Below are positions 46,227 through 55,788 of a stretch of DNA of 64,000 bases, one piece after another (position 1 is the first letter of the stretch; the number at the start of each line of letters is the position of its first letter). Source of the stretch: Nitrospinota bacterium (GTDB lineage Bacteria; Nitrospinota_A; UBA7883; JACRGQ01). The position numbers and the translations under genes are program-made. The stretch covers positions 128,087 through 192,086 of the forward strand of contig JAOUMJ010000002.1 in the NCBI GenBank assembly GCA_029881495.1, read 5' to 3'. Under the pieces are notes generated by a model. It was not told where the DNA came from. It made no database searches and saw nothing but the letters and a program-made list of their open reading frames with translations.

Positions 46227-47588
46227 ATGAGATATTTCAAGAATACGTTTATCTGGATAATTATCCTTGTCGGTATTGCGGGTTATAGCTTCATCGATAA
46301 GGAGCGGTTAAGGATGGAGGAAGTGGCAAAAGACGAGGCTACCAGGCTCTTGCCATTCGAACCGATTGAGGTTTTGGCCGCTGAAATTCGTAAGGAGGGA
46401 GAAGTTTCGTTAGAATTGGAGAGATGGGAAGACGGCTGGAAGATAGTAAAGCCTATAGAAGCCAAGGCTGATAACGAAGCTGTAGAAAAGTTCCTCGACA
46501 ACGTGCTCGAATCGAGGAACGACGCTGATTATGTGATGGACACGGATCCTTCTCCTGAAAGGCTGGCGGAATTCGGCTTGTCAAATCCGAAACTTTTTCT
46601 CACACTCAAGGTTGGCAAGGAATTAACTCCTCATACTGTGGTTTTTGGCGACAGGGCTCCATCGATGGGTGTCGCTTTTGCCCAGCTGGAAGGGGAAAAA
46701 CCTGTTTACAGGGTGCTTGCAAACACCAGGGCCGAAGCCGACAAGGACGAGCACTACTTCCGGGACAAGTCGGTGTTGCGCATAAATCCGATAATGGTTG
46801 ACCAGTTGGCAATCAATACGCCGAAAATGAATTTAAGAGTGAAACTTCCAGACGAAGGGAAATGGGTACTTGAGAAACCTTTAAAGGCTCGCGCCGACCA
46901 AAACAGCATTTTTGAGATCATGTCGGCATTTGCCAATACCGATGTGAAGGAATTTATCGAGGAAACAAAGGAAAACAAGGGGAAATACGGTCTGGATAAT
47001 CCTTCGACAGAATTGATGTTCTGGATAAGCGGTGATTCCAATCCGACTGTCAGGATACAGGTAGGCAAAAGAAGTCCGGAGAAACGCGGATATTTTGTTT
47101 CCATGTCCGACAGGGAAAACATTTTCCTTCTTGAAGAAGAAGTCATTAACGCGATTCCCAGGAATCCAAATGAATTGAGAAGCAAAGAGCTGTTTTTCAT
47201 CGAACAGGAAAACATAAAACGCATTGAGATCAAAAACGCAAAGAAGACTATCGTCCTCTTGAAGGATGTGGATAAAGAGTGGAAGAGAGATAAGCAGGGT
47301 GGCGAGATAGTAGATTTTAAAATGGTTAAGGAATTCCTGGATGACCTTGCTGAAGTAAAGATAGAGGATTTTCTGCAGGTAGATTCTAAAGGTCTGGCTG
47401 AATACGGATTGAACTCTCCCAGCATTCAGTTATTTCTCTGGGAAGAGGGTCGCACGGTTCCTTTCAGCCTCAGCGTTGGGAAAAAGACGCCGACAGGAAA
47501 CCAGGTTTATGCTTCATCCGGCTTGAGCAGCGAGGTATTGGTATTAAATGATTACATTCAACAAGTTCTTAAAACTTACTTTTTTTAA
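46227..47588 (+). CDS. DUF4340-family membrane-anchored protein
   Basis: A 453-residue protein with one N-terminal helix (about 8-20) and three internal repeats of the DUF4340 type, for example LSNPKLFLTLKVGKELTPHTVVFGDRAPSMG, LDNPSTELMFWISGDSNPTVRIQVGKRSPEKRGYF and LNSPSIQLFLWEEGRTVPFSLSVGKKTPTGNQVYA. It always travels with GldA/F/G-type transporter genes. It has no catalytic motif and is probably a periplasmic partner of the transporter. It lies 30 bases after the GldG-like gene. Confidence 0.83.
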   Translation: MRYFKNTFIWIIILVGIAGYSFIDKERLRMEEVAKDEATRLLPFEPIEVLAAEIRKEGEVSLELERWEDGWKIVKPIEAKADNEAVEKFLDNVLESRNDADYVMDTDPSPERLAEFGLSNPKLFLTLKVGKELTPHTVVFGDRAPSMGVAFAQLEGEKPVYRVLANTRAEADKDEHYFRDKSVLRINPIMVDQLAINTPKMNLRVKLPDEGKWVLEKPLKARADQNSIFEIMSAFANTDVKEFIEETKENKGKYGLDNPSTELMFWISGDSNPTVRIQVGKRSPEKRGYFVSMSDRENIFLLEEEVINAIPRNPNELRSKELFFIEQENIKRIEIKNAKKTIVLLKDVDKEWKRDKQGGEIVDFKMVKEFLDDLAEVKIEDFLQVDSKGLAEYGLNSPSIQLFLWEEGRTVPFSLSVGKKTPTGNQVYASSGLSSEVLVLNDYIQQVLKTYFF

Positions 47589-47599
47589 CGGGGGTTGTA

Positions 47600-48247
47600 A
47601 TGGTCAAAATATATAAGGCCAAAATTTTACTGAGCGGGTTCCTGATGCTCGCCTTCGCTTTGGGTCAAGTTCCAGCTTTTGGGGAAGAGCAGTCGGTAGG
47701 GAACCTGTTCATCGAAGCCTACGACAGGGGCAACAAGGCGGAAATGAATAAAATCATACAGGATCGCGCAGATGAAGTGCCGCAGGAAGTGAAGGAGATG
47801 GTTGAGTACGCGATGTCTCCTGATGCCTCGCCACAGGAACAGGATTTTCTATTCAATATAGCGGGCACAATGGCGATGCTTTATGGGCAGGTAACCGGAG
47901 ATAACAGGCTCCTTGAGGCTGTAAAAGGGAACTTTAAAACCTTGAAGGCAAGCAGGGAAGAGAACTCTATCCCTGCGGAAACTGTTGCAAAGATAAAGAA
48001 GGAACTTACCGATCTGGGCAAGGGGTCTTGGAAAATAGTCAACTTCTCCATGGATCAGGAGAGCGGCTTGGTAATTGATATCGATGTGATGGATAAAAAT
48101 GACAAAGAAGGATTCTCTCCAAAGATTGATATCAAAACCAGCAACTTGGCTAGAGATATAGTTAAAAAGCATCTCCCGAACGTGAAAAAGGGGAAGATCG
48201 GATGGAGCAGTATTGGTGTCGGTTTGAAAATGGTATTTTTGGAATAG
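47600..48247 (+). CDS. Exported protein of unknown function
   Basis: A 215-residue protein with signal peptide (to about residue 28, VPAFGEE). Residues 30-140 are mainly helical. The second half is strand-rich (WKIVNFSMDQESGLVIDIDVMDKNDKEGFSP) and ends GWSSIGVGLKMVFLE. It has no Cys, so it is neither a lipoprotein nor a cytochrome. A GGGGGTT ribosome site precedes it. It is 11 bases after the DUF4340 gene and 12 before a cytochrome c gene, hence in the same operon. Confidence 0.55.
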   Translation: MVKIYKAKILLSGFLMLAFALGQVPAFGEEQSVGNLFIEAYDRGNKAEMNKIIQDRADEVPQEVKEMVEYAMSPDASPQEQDFLFNIAGTMAMLYGQVTGDNRLLEAVKGNFKTLKASREENSIPAETVAKIKKELTDLGKGSWKIVNFSMDQESGLVIDIDVMDKNDKEGFSPKIDIKTSNLARDIVKKHLPNVKKGKIGWSSIGVGLKMVFLE

Positions 48248-48259
48248 GCAAAAGCAAAG

Positions 48260-48616
48260 GTGAAAATGGCAAGGATTATGTGTTCGGTTGTTTTGTTGGT
48301 TGGTATTGCCTTGCCTGCAATCGCCGGGAATTTGAAAAACGGTGAAAATCTGTTTAAAAAGCATTGCAAAAGCTGTCACAGACTTACGGAAGGAGTTCTG
48401 ATGGGTCCCAGTCTTAAAGGGGTGACCATGAGGCTCTCAGACGAATGGCTTGATAAATGGATTAAAGATCCAAAAGGGGTGTTCGATAGCGGCGATCCTT
48501 ATGCGGTTGAGATCTTAGAAAAATTTAAGAAAATGATGCCGAAGAAATCTGCAATGTCAAAAAAGGAAAACAGGGAAGACGTAATCCTGTTTTTAAAGGA
48601 GAACGACAAAAAATAG
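48260..48616 (+). CDS. Small periplasmic cytochrome c
   Basis: A 118-residue class I cytochrome c starting at GTG 48260 (or ATG 48266). Signal peptide to about residue 22; heme site C36-KSCH40 in HCKSCHRLTEGVLMGPSLKGV, with conserved GPSLKG; an axial Met is probable in KKMMPKKSAMSKKE. It closes the Gld-type operon, an unusual company for a cytochrome. Confidence 0.83.
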   Translation: MKMARIMCSVVLLVGIALPAIAGNLKNGENLFKKHCKSCHRLTEGVLMGPSLKGVTMRLSDEWLDKWIKDPKGVFDSGDPYAVEILEKFKKMMPKKSAMSKKENREDVILFLKENDKK

Positions 48617-48656
48617 CAGATGATTTGTCGATATTATTAATGGAGGAGGTAATGTT

Positions 48657-48989
48657 ATGCGAAAAATACAAAAGCTGTCGATATTTATACTTGTTTTAGG
48701 TGTAATGTCTTTGGCGGCATGCACATCCGGCGGAGGCGGTTTTGAAGGTGATCTAGCTGATGCGTTGAAGAAAATGGATGAATCGTGGGAACTCTATGAG
48801 ATCAGGGAAACTCAAAATGGCCCTGTCGTGATGATTGAAGTGAACGACAACGTCACATTTAAACAGGGCGAAGAAGCGAAAGCGGAAGTTACAAAACTGA
48901 ATCCAGAGTTCAAGGGGATGCTGGAGTTTTACAACAGCGAAGTTGGAATGACAATCAGAAGAGTAGATATTTTCCCGGGATCTATTTAG
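48657..48989 (+). CDS. Small lipoprotein of unknown function
   Basis: A 110-residue lipoprotein with lipobox LAACTSGG after a signal peptide. A strong GGAGGAGG precedes ATG 48657. The mature part (ELYEIRETQNGPVVMIEVNDNVTFKQGEEAKAEV) is an alpha/beta mini-domain. It overlaps the convergent lipoprotein gene by 8 bases at the C-terminal ends. I recognise no family. Confidence 0.6.
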   Translation: MRKIQKLSIFILVLGVMSLAACTSGGGGFEGDLADALKKMDESWELYEIRETQNGPVVMIEVNDNVTFKQGEEAKAEVTKLNPEFKGMLEFYNSEVGMTIRRVDIFPGSI

Positions 48990-49428
48990 CGTAATAGGGG
49001 TTCTTGTGAGCGGATACGGGGATAGTGGAGGCCAACTCTACCTCCTTGTATTTGCCAAGAATCTCAAGGCGGAGGTTTTCAATTGTTTGTAAATCGGAGC
49101 CTGGAAAACGTATTTGGTAATACTTTACGGATTTGTCATAGCCGACAACTTCGCCGTTTATTGAGGATAGGATGTTTTTCATGGTTTCATCATCCGTTTT
49201 TGAGCTGAACGTGATACTGATGACATCTTTCATTGTCATAAGGCCTGTGAATTCATCCATTACGAGACCATCTTCCGCAGGTGTAAAGAACTTGACTCCT
49301 GAGTTTTCAGTGTTGTTGGAACAGCCTGAGGCTGACAAAAAAATAGATATGAAAAGCGCGGCCGCCATATATGGAAAAGCCGTTAATGGGGTATTCAGCT
49401 TATTCAAATACGCTCTCATTAACGGCAT
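48982..49428 (-). CDS. Lipoprotein with protease-prodomain-like fold
   Basis: A 148-residue lipoprotein with lipobox LSASGCSNN at about residues 32-40. The long N-terminus suggests that the start may lie downstream at a later Met. The mature part contains ISSINGEVVGYDKSVKYYQIRFPGSDLQTIENLRLEILGKYKEVELAS, the beta-alpha-beta pattern of subtilase N-terminal prodomains (fervidolysin type). No protease gene is adjacent, so a stand-alone inhibitor or chaperone role is possible but unproven. It is co-oriented with the SUMF-like gene 22 bases upstream. Confidence 0.5.
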   Translation of the reverse strand: MPLMRAYLNKLNTPLTAFPYMAAALFISIFLSASGCSNNTENSGVKFFTPAEDGLVMDEFTGLMTMKDVISITFSSKTDDETMKNILSSINGEVVGYDKSVKYYQIRFPGSDLQTIENLRLEILGKYKEVELASTIPVSAHKNPYYAK

Positions 49429-49450
49429 GTCCTATATATATTCCTGTTGT

Positions 49451-50104
49451 CTACTTGGCGCAACGAAATCCGCTGTAGGGATGGATATCGTCAGGTATGC
49501 TTTTGAGAGTGGAAGTAGTAGTAACGCCGGAGGCGTCATCAAAATACGATCCACCCAGAAGAATGCGATATTTTTTCTGAGCGCTATCCCAGCTGTCAAC
49601 CCATTCGGAAATATTGCCGCTCATATTAAAAACACCGTAAGGGCTTTTGCCTTTTGGATTGCTGTTGATAGGCGCGGAACCGCCAATACCGGCTTCCTGG
49701 GAGTTGACGTTTTCAGCTTCAAATGTGTCGCCCCATGGATAGGTTCTTCCATCTTCCCCTCTGGCGGCCTTTTCCCATTCAAGAGCGGTAGGGAGTCTTT
49801 TTCCGACAGCCTTGCAGTATTTTTCAGCATCTTCATAAGAAACATCGGCAACTGGATGGTTTTCCATCCCGGCAGGGATTTCCATGGTCTTATCAACCTT
49901 GCGATATTCAGAATAAGAGACTTCATATTTGTCTATTTGGAACTCTTTTACATTTTCACTCTTTTTATCCTGTCCGGATTTAAATTTTCCACCAGGAACT
50001 TTTATCATCTCTCCGCCGGCTGCGATAGCAGAACCAATCCCAAACATGAAAACCATTAGAAAGGATATGTATATGAATAATTTGGATTTCTTCTCACTTA
50101 ACAA
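49451..50104 (-). CDS. Formylglycine-generating-enzyme-like (SUMF1) protein, short form
   Basis: A 217-residue exported protein. TTG 50104 is chosen since AAGGAG lies 7 bases upstream on the minus strand. After the signal peptide (to GSAIAAGG) comes a SUMF1/FGE domain: [57 protein letters not shown] and GGSYFDD ... YSGFRCAK. The final Cys of FRCAK is kept, but other family copper-site cysteines are not clear. Many family members are not FGE enzymes but ligand-binding or structural modules. A second SUMF protein lies at 51.5 kb on the opposite strand. Confidence 0.78.
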   Translation of the reverse strand: MLSEKKSKLFIYISFLMVFMFGIGSAIAAGGEMIKVPGGKFKSGQDKKSENVKEFQIDKYEVSYSEYRKVDKTMEIPAGMENHPVADVSYEDAEKYCKAVGKRLPTALEWEKAARGEDGRTYPWGDTFEAENVNSQEAGIGGSAPINSNPKGKSPYGVFNMSGNISEWVDSWDSAQKKYRILLGGSYFDDASGVTTTSTLKSIPDDIHPYSGFRCAK

Positions 50105-50123
50105 TTTGAAACTCCTTAATAAA

Positions 50124-51545
50124 ATGAAAGTGCAATCAACTTTTCCCCGTGGAATATATCAGAATAATAGGTCTATTGCCATAAAAGCACAATATTATTT
50201 TGTTTCAGTGCTCGTAGCGGCCTCTTTGATAACAGGGTGCTCTAAAAGCGGGGTGGAGCAGAAAGCGAAAGACGGCGAGAGCCAGACTGAAGCCGCTCAA
50301 ACAGCTCAAACCGATAATATGGAGGACATCACAAAGGGGCCGATGACTGCTCCTGTTATTGACAAAAACTTTAAGTTGGCAAAAATGTCCAATGATGGGG
50401 ATATGGCGGCTCCTGTTGCCGGATTTGGACAAAAATCCGAACAGGAGATAATGCAGGAAAAACCGAGAAAACCGTCAATCGCTGTAATAGGACCGCTGAA
50501 CGGTGAACTTGATATTTACGGAATTGAGACCTCAAACGGAGCTGAAATGGCTTCGGATGCCGTTGATGCCATGGGGGGCATTAACGGACAGGAATTTGAA
50601 CTATTGGTGATAGACACCAAAGGGGAGATAATCCAGGCCAGAATGGCGTTTGAAGCCGCCGTATCACGGGAAGTTCTCGCCATTGTAGGGGCGGCGACCT
50701 CGGAAGTGAGTTTTTCTTCCACAAAACTGATAAATGATAACCAGGTAATAATGGTTTCAGCAGGCTCCCGCCGACGATTAGGCGACAGCGGACCATATAA
50801 CTTCAGGATCACCTTGAATGAAAAGTCGGCCGTAAGATCGCTGATCGATTACATCAAGACCAGCAAGAAATGGAAGAAGGTCGCGATTTTCAGCACTGTC
50901 GCAAACGATTACTCCATTCAGCTTTCCGCGGCATTCAAAATTGAAGCCTTGGAACAGGAGATGGATATAACCCACGAAATACATCTCTGGCCCACAACAA
51001 TGACGCATCTCGCGGAAGGTGACAGCTCCATTCCCGACCAGATAGCAAAACTGAAATCGAATATGCCGGACGCCCTGTTCTTTTCGGGGGAAGGCGCTGA
51101 GGCAAATGAGATAGTAAAAGAGATGAGAAAACAGGGGGTAAAGATCCCGCTAATTGGTTCGGAAGACCTTATGGTTCCCGAGTATCTTGCCCTTGGCGAG
51201 GAGATAAACGGAACAGTGACCTATGGCGGGTTCAATCCGCACTCGGAAAAGTACAATGTTAAGAAATTTGTAAAGGAATACACCGACAGGTTTGGTCATG
51301 AACCGACCAGGATGGCGGCATTGAGCTTTGACGCCTATAACCTTCTATATGAGGCTATCAAGAAATCCCCCTCACTGCGTCCAAGCCATGTTCGCAATGC
51401 TCTCGTTGCCATTAAAAATTATAACGGCGTCACGGGAAGGATCACTTTCGATGAAACCGGAGAAGCCATAAAGGAGCCGTTTATTTTTGAAGTGCAAAAG
51501 AAAAATAAAGGTTTTGAATTTGTTGGAGTAAGGGAGCCGAGTTGA
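50124..51545 (+). CDS. LivK-type substrate-binding lipoprotein
   Basis: A 473-residue protein. ATG 50124 gives the lipobox [10 protein letters not shown] at about residues 31-40. An upstream in-frame ATG (49929) would run through the divergent gene and is rejected. The mature part has an acidic linker (about 45-110), then the type 1 periplasmic-binding fold: [50 protein letters not shown] and FSFNRLINDNQV-like segments, ending with [22 protein letters not shown]-like sequence. No permease genes lie nearby, so it may act as the sensory partner of the histidine kinase two genes on. Confidence 0.8.
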   Translation: MKVQSTFPRGIYQNNRSIAIKAQYYFVSVLVAASLITGCSKSGVEQKAKDGESQTEAAQTAQTDNMEDITKGPMTAPVIDKNFKLAKMSNDGDMAAPVAGFGQKSEQEIMQEKPRKPSIAVIGPLNGELDIYGIETSNGAEMASDAVDAMGGINGQEFELLVIDTKGEIIQARMAFEAAVSREVLAIVGAATSEVSFSSTKLINDNQVIMVSAGSRRRLGDSGPYNFRITLNEKSAVRSLIDYIKTSKKWKKVAIFSTVANDYSIQLSAAFKIEALEQEMDITHEIHLWPTTMTHLAEGDSSIPDQIAKLKSNMPDALFFSGEGAEANEIVKEMRKQGVKIPLIGSEDLMVPEYLALGEEINGTVTYGGFNPHSEKYNVKKFVKEYTDRFGHEPTRMAALSFDAYNLLYEAIKKSPSLRPSHVRNALVAIKNYNGVTGRITFDETGEAIKEPFIFEVQKKNKGFEFVGVREPS

Positions 51546-51546
51546 A

Positions 51547-52359
51547 ATGTCCAGAACACTCTTTAGGATTGTTGTATTCAATTTATTTTTGTTGTCCTGT
51601 CTTTTAGGGAAGATCGACCATGCGTCGGCAGGGAGTAATCCCAAGGATATGGTACTTGTGCCGGAGGGTGAGTTTGTAAAGGGGAGCACCGATGATGAGG
51701 TCAGTAAACTGAAAAAAATGTATGGCGAAAGGGAAATTTACAAACTATACCCCTTCGACAAAGAGGTGCCGGCAAAAAAGGTATACCTGAAATCGTTCTA
51801 TATTGACAGGCATGAAGTTACAAACAGGGAATATGAAAAGTTCGTAAAGGAAACGAACTATCCCCCACCCTTGAACTGGGAAGAGGGAACATTTGCATCC
51901 GGTAAAGGGGATTTTCCCGTTCTATACGTTTCGCGGACAGACGCCATGAAATATGCAAAATGGGCAGGGAAGAGACTCCCTACTGAAGATGAATGGGAAA
52001 AAGCATCGCGGGGCACCGATGGACGCGTCTACCCATGGGGCAATACTTTTGATCCGTACAAATCCGTGACTGCCGAATCAGATTTGAAATTTCTCCTTGG
52101 AGCGCTTTGTGAATTTGGGACCGCAAACAAGATCGAACTTGCGCCTGGGGATGTCAGTCCGTTCGGAGTTCATGATATGGCCGGAAACGTGAGGGAATGG
52201 ACCGCCACATTGGAGATGGCTGATTCCGAAAAGGCCGTTGTAAAAGGGGGTTCCTGGCTGGATTTGTCGGTTAACGCGAGAGCCGCTCACAGGGAAATAA
52301 TTCCCGGCGACTCGGTCAGTCATATTATAGGGTTCAGGTGCGCGAAGGATGTTGAATAG
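51547..52359 (+). CDS. SUMF1/FGE-like exported protein, second copy
   Basis: A 270-residue protein with signal peptide (to about residue 28). The SUMF1 domain is complete: MVLVPEGEFVKGSTDDE, KSFYIDRHEVTNREYEKFV, DFPVLYVSRTDAMKYAKWAGKRLPTEDEWEKASRG, YPWGNTFDP, FGVHDMAGNVREWT, VKGGSWLDL, GFRCAKD. It lies 1 base after the LivK-type gene, so the two form one operon. It may bind a ligand or modify a partner, rather than act on sulfatases, since none is present. Confidence 0.83.
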   Translation: MSRTLFRIVVFNLFLLSCLLGKIDHASAGSNPKDMVLVPEGEFVKGSTDDEVSKLKKMYGEREIYKLYPFDKEVPAKKVYLKSFYIDRHEVTNREYEKFVKETNYPPPLNWEEGTFASGKGDFPVLYVSRTDAMKYAKWAGKRLPTEDEWEKASRGTDGRVYPWGNTFDPYKSVTAESDLKFLLGALCEFGTANKIELAPGDVSPFGVHDMAGNVREWTATLEMADSEKAVVKGGSWLDLSVNARAAHREIIPGDSVSHIIGFRCAKDVE

Positions 52360-52398
52360 TTGTCTTGTTCATTAATGAAGAAAGGCTAGCAGGAGCGG

Positions 52399-54354
52399 AT
52401 GTTTAATCGCATTTGGAAGAAATTCGCTTTCGTGCTTCTGGTGGTTTCGATACTTCCAATCGGGTATTTCGGCTACCAGAATCTCAAGGATGCCCGCTCG
52501 TCCGTAATCGAGGATACCCTTAAGACCATTTTCCTCAACTGCGTTACCAGGGGAAAGGATATTGAAAGGTCGTTCTTAAACGCATATTCGGATATCAACT
52601 ACCTGCGATCCAATCTGGTCATGCAGTTCTATACCGACAACGAAAAAAAAGGGGAGGGGGTAAAGGATTACTGGAAAGTCTTCCTGGAGCAGGAATTCAT
52701 GATATTCCTTTCATTAAAACCTGGTTATTCCCGCATCGGTTTTCTCGATGAATACGGGATGGAGGTTGTTGTCGTTTTTAGAAGCGGGAAAAACATGATT
52801 GCTTTAAGCGAAGACAAAAAGAGGAACAGGCTCACCTCGGCTTACTATGAACAGGCCGCAATACAGGATAAGTTCGGAATCGCGGCTATACCGATGAGAA
52901 GTTCGGTGGATCCCGGTCTTGACCTGAAATCCATTACACTCATACGTTACGCAACCAAGGTGTTCGACAGGGAGGGAAGGCCACAGGGGGTCATTTTCCT
53001 CGATCTCGACGGTAGCGAAATATCAAATTCCCTCAGCAACACGACATTCAAGAAAAGGCGGCCGGCGGCTATGATAACGAGCGCCGGAAATTTCATATAT
53101 AACCCTTTTGCCGAAGAAGAGGAAAATATATCCCGCGTACAGTACGACTACAACATAAACACAAAGTTTCCAAGCGACGTTGTTGCCCAGATACTCTCAG
53201 GAAGGCCGGGAATCATTGCGGATAATCCCGATTATCTCTTCGCTTTCAGCCCGGTCTTTCCAAAGGCCAATGACCACAAATATTTTTACGTCATCTTCGA
53301 CCGGTATGCGCATGACCGGTTCAATCCTATGCTCGATACGATAAAAAGGAAATATATTCTCGCTTCCATATTGGTCATGATTTTCTGCATAGGAGCCGCT
53401 CTCTTAGTCGCGCAGGCGCTTACGCGAAACATCGAAAAATTGCAGGAAGGGACGAAAAACCTCAAAGATAACCGGTTCAACTTCAGACTCGATATAAGAT
53501 CTGGCGATGAGATCGAGGCTCTGGCAAAAGCCTATAATCTGATGGCTGACGCTCTGCAGGATTACAGTGAGTCGCTGGAAAGCAAGGTGGAAGAGCGCTC
53601 CCGCCACATACAGAAAGTGGAAAGCAGGCTTATGCAGGCGGAGAAGCTGGCGGCTGTCGGGTTCCTTGCCGCCGGCGTGGCCCACGAGATAAACAATCCG
53701 ATATCAATAATCATCACAAGGCTAGAATTGATGATGAAAGCCTTCGATAAGGGGAAATTGGACGGTATACGGGATGATCTCAATGTCCTGCATAATCACG
53801 CTATAAGGATCGGGCGTATTACGAGCGACCTCCTGACATTCTCAAGAATGAAGTCAAACGTCTGCGAATCGGTTGACCTGAATGCCGTAATAACGCGCGT
53901 GGTAAATCTTGTGGAGATGCCGCTAAATAAAAAGAAAATTTCCCTGAAGCTGGAGCTCGAAGAAAAACTTCCTGAAGTATGGGCGAACACCCAGGGTATA
54001 GACCAGGTCGTATACAACATTGTTTATAACGCGTTCCAGGCAACGGATGTAGGCGGGAACATCTGGATATCTACCGCACGGCACGACGATGACAACATAG
54101 AAATAAAAATAAGGGACAACGGGAAGGGGATATCAAAGGATTCCATCGAGCGGGTTTTCGAGCCGTTTTACACGACAAAGGAGGTAGGGCAGGGCACCGG
54201 TCTGGGCCTATCCATCAGTTACGGACTGATCCAGGATTTTGGCGGTTCGATCAGCGTTGAGAGTGAAATTGGTGTTGGTACTCTTTTTACGATTATTCTT
54301 GCGGCGGCTTCTTCAAAAAGTGGAAAAACCAGGAAAGAGATGATAACCGGGTAG
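52399..54354 (+). CDS. Membrane histidine kinase (dCache-like sensor, HAMP)
   Basis: A 651-residue kinase. Helix 1 at about 8-28, a large periplasmic Cache-like sensor (about 30-315), helix 2 (about 318-338), HAMP (about 340-390), a coiled linker, HisKA with phospho-acceptor His429 in GVAHEINNPISI, and HATPase with VVYNIVYNAFQA (N box), IRDNGKGI (G1), FEPFYTTKEVGQGTGLGLSI (F/G2). All catalytic boxes are intact. Directly before an NtrC-like response-regulator gene (6-base gap), which is its probable partner. The LivK-type protein upstream may supply the signal. Confidence 0.9.
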   Translation: MFNRIWKKFAFVLLVVSILPIGYFGYQNLKDARSSVIEDTLKTIFLNCVTRGKDIERSFLNAYSDINYLRSNLVMQFYTDNEKKGEGVKDYWKVFLEQEFMIFLSLKPGYSRIGFLDEYGMEVVVVFRSGKNMIALSEDKKRNRLTSAYYEQAAIQDKFGIAAIPMRSSVDPGLDLKSITLIRYATKVFDREGRPQGVIFLDLDGSEISNSLSNTTFKKRRPAAMITSAGNFIYNPFAEEEENISRVQYDYNINTKFPSDVVAQILSGRPGIIADNPDYLFAFSPVFPKANDHKYFYVIFDRYAHDRFNPMLDTIKRKYILASILVMIFCIGAALLVAQALTRNIEKLQEGTKNLKDNRFNFRLDIRSGDEIEALAKAYNLMADALQDYSESLESKVEERSRHIQKVESRLMQAEKLAAVGFLAAGVAHEINNPISIIITRLELMMKAFDKGKLDGIRDDLNVLHNHAIRIGRITSDLLTFSRMKSNVCESVDLNAVITRVVNLVEMPLNKKKISLKLELEEKLPEVWANTQGIDQVVYNIVYNAFQATDVGGNIWISTARHDDDNIEIKIRDNGKGISKDSIERVFEPFYTTKEVGQGTGLGLSISYGLIQDFGGSISVESEIGVGTLFTIILAAASSKSGKTRKEMITG

Positions 54355-54360
54355 GGGCCA

Positions 54361-55782
54361 ATGGAAAACAACATAAAAAAACTGGTGCTGCTGATCGACG
54401 ATGAGGCCGATCTGCTGGAAAACTGCGCAAGAATCCTGGATGAGGAGAATTATTCATGCATCACGACAACGGACAGCACAAAGGCTCTTGAGCTTGCGAG
54501 GCTTCATAATCCGCAGGTTGTTATTACCGATTTCCTCATGCCCGAAAAAAACGGGATGGAGGTATTAAGGGATATTCATGCGGTGTTCCCGCAAATACCG
54601 ATAATAATGTTCTCCGCCTTTGCCACGATAGACGGCGTCGTGGAGGCTGTGAAGTCAGGAGCATTCGACTATCTAACGAAACCGTTTACATCAGATCAGC
54701 TGATAATCACGGTCGAGAGGGCTTTTGCGCAATATCGGCTGAAGGAAGAGAATAAGAACCTCAAGGAAAAACTTCAGGCTGATTTTTTTAATCATTTCTT
54801 TGTGGGAAAACATCCCAGATTCCTGAAAACCGTTGAGATGATAAGAAAAGTAGCCCAGTCGAAATCAAACGCGCTCATTTACGGGGAGACGGGGACCGGC
54901 AAAGAGCTTGCCGCACGGGCGATCCATATGCTTAGTGACAGGGCGAACGGTCCGTTTCATGTTGTCGATTGCACTACCGTGACAAAAGAAATGATCGAAC
55001 CCCCTACTTCAACAAGCGCCGGCAATAGCGACAACGCCGTAGAAAATATTTTCGACGCATCCGAAGGGGGGACGCTCTACCTGGAGCATGTGGACGAGCT
55101 AGACCCGACAAAACAGGCAAAACTTGTCCGGGTATTGCAGGACAGGAAGGTGCCATACGATATGGGCTGGAAAGCTATCAAAATGAATGTCCGGCTCATC
55201 GCTTCCACGACTACGGATCTTTACACAGCTGTTACAAACAATATGTTCCGCGAAAATCTTTACTATTTCCTAAATGTAGTTAAGATAGATATCCCGCCGC
55301 TCAGGGAGCGCCTGGAGGATATCGGGATTCTGTGCGACCATTTCTTCAAGGATCTGGCCGACGGGAACGGCATGGAAGTTCCTTCCCTGCATCCGGATGC
55401 ACTGGTGAAGATGATGGAGTACCGCTGGCCGGGCAACGTACGGCAGTTGAGGAACGTTCTGGAAGGGGCTGTCTCATTGGCGGAGGGGAGGGTAATTTTG
55501 GTGAAAAGTCTCCCGAAGGAGATAAGGTCCTCCGTAAGCCATAACGATCTCCCTCTTAAGGAAGCGAGGACAAAATGGCTGGAGCAGTTTGAGAGGTATT
55601 ACCTTGAGAACCTCCTCCTTGCGACAAGGGGGAACATGTCCAAGGCTTCGGAGAAAGCGGGTATAGCAAGGATGTCCCTTTACAGGATGGTTAAAAGAAC
55701 CGGTTTGCATGAGCTTGTTATGCATGAGCGATCGGCAGAAAAACAGAACACAAACGAAGAAAAAAACAGATCGGAGGAGTAG
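54361..55782 (+). CDS. NtrC-like response regulator with degenerate AAA+ domain
   Basis: A 473-residue protein with receiver (LLIDDEADLLEN; phospho-Asp in VVITDFLMPEKNG; Lys in YLTKPFTSDQL), AAA+ domain and Fis-type HTH (NMSKASEKAGIARMSLYRMVKRTGL). The P-loop IYGETGTGKELAAR is intact, but the segment between CTTVTKEMIEPPTSTS and GGTLYLEHVDEL lacks the FGHEKGAFTGA loop that contacts sigma-54. Walker B reads LYLEHVDE instead of LFLDEI. The second arginine-finger position reads LYYFLN instead of LYYRLN. It probably binds DNA without remodelling sigma-54 polymerase. The gene lies 6 bases after the kinase gene. Confidence 0.88.
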   Translation: MENNIKKLVLLIDDEADLLENCARILDEENYSCITTTDSTKALELARLHNPQVVITDFLMPEKNGMEVLRDIHAVFPQIPIIMFSAFATIDGVVEAVKSGAFDYLTKPFTSDQLIITVERAFAQYRLKEENKNLKEKLQADFFNHFFVGKHPRFLKTVEMIRKVAQSKSNALIYGETGTGKELAARAIHMLSDRANGPFHVVDCTTVTKEMIEPPTSTSAGNSDNAVENIFDASEGGTLYLEHVDELDPTKQAKLVRVLQDRKVPYDMGWKAIKMNVRLIASTTTDLYTAVTNNMFRENLYYFLNVVKIDIPPLRERLEDIGILCDHFFKDLADGNGMEVPSLHPDALVKMMEYRWPGNVRQLRNVLEGAVSLAEGRVILVKSLPKEIRSSVSHNDLPLKEARTKWLEQFERYYLENLLLATRGNMSKASEKAGIARMSLYRMVKRTGLHELVMHERSAEKQNTNEEKNRSEE

Positions 55783-55788
55783 GACAAA

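Noticed and set aside
49172-50059. 295-codon plus-strand open frame opposite the lipoprotein and SUMF-like gene
   Set aside because: The minus strand carries two exported proteins with clear signals and a SUMF1 domain; the plus-strand frame is antisense to both.
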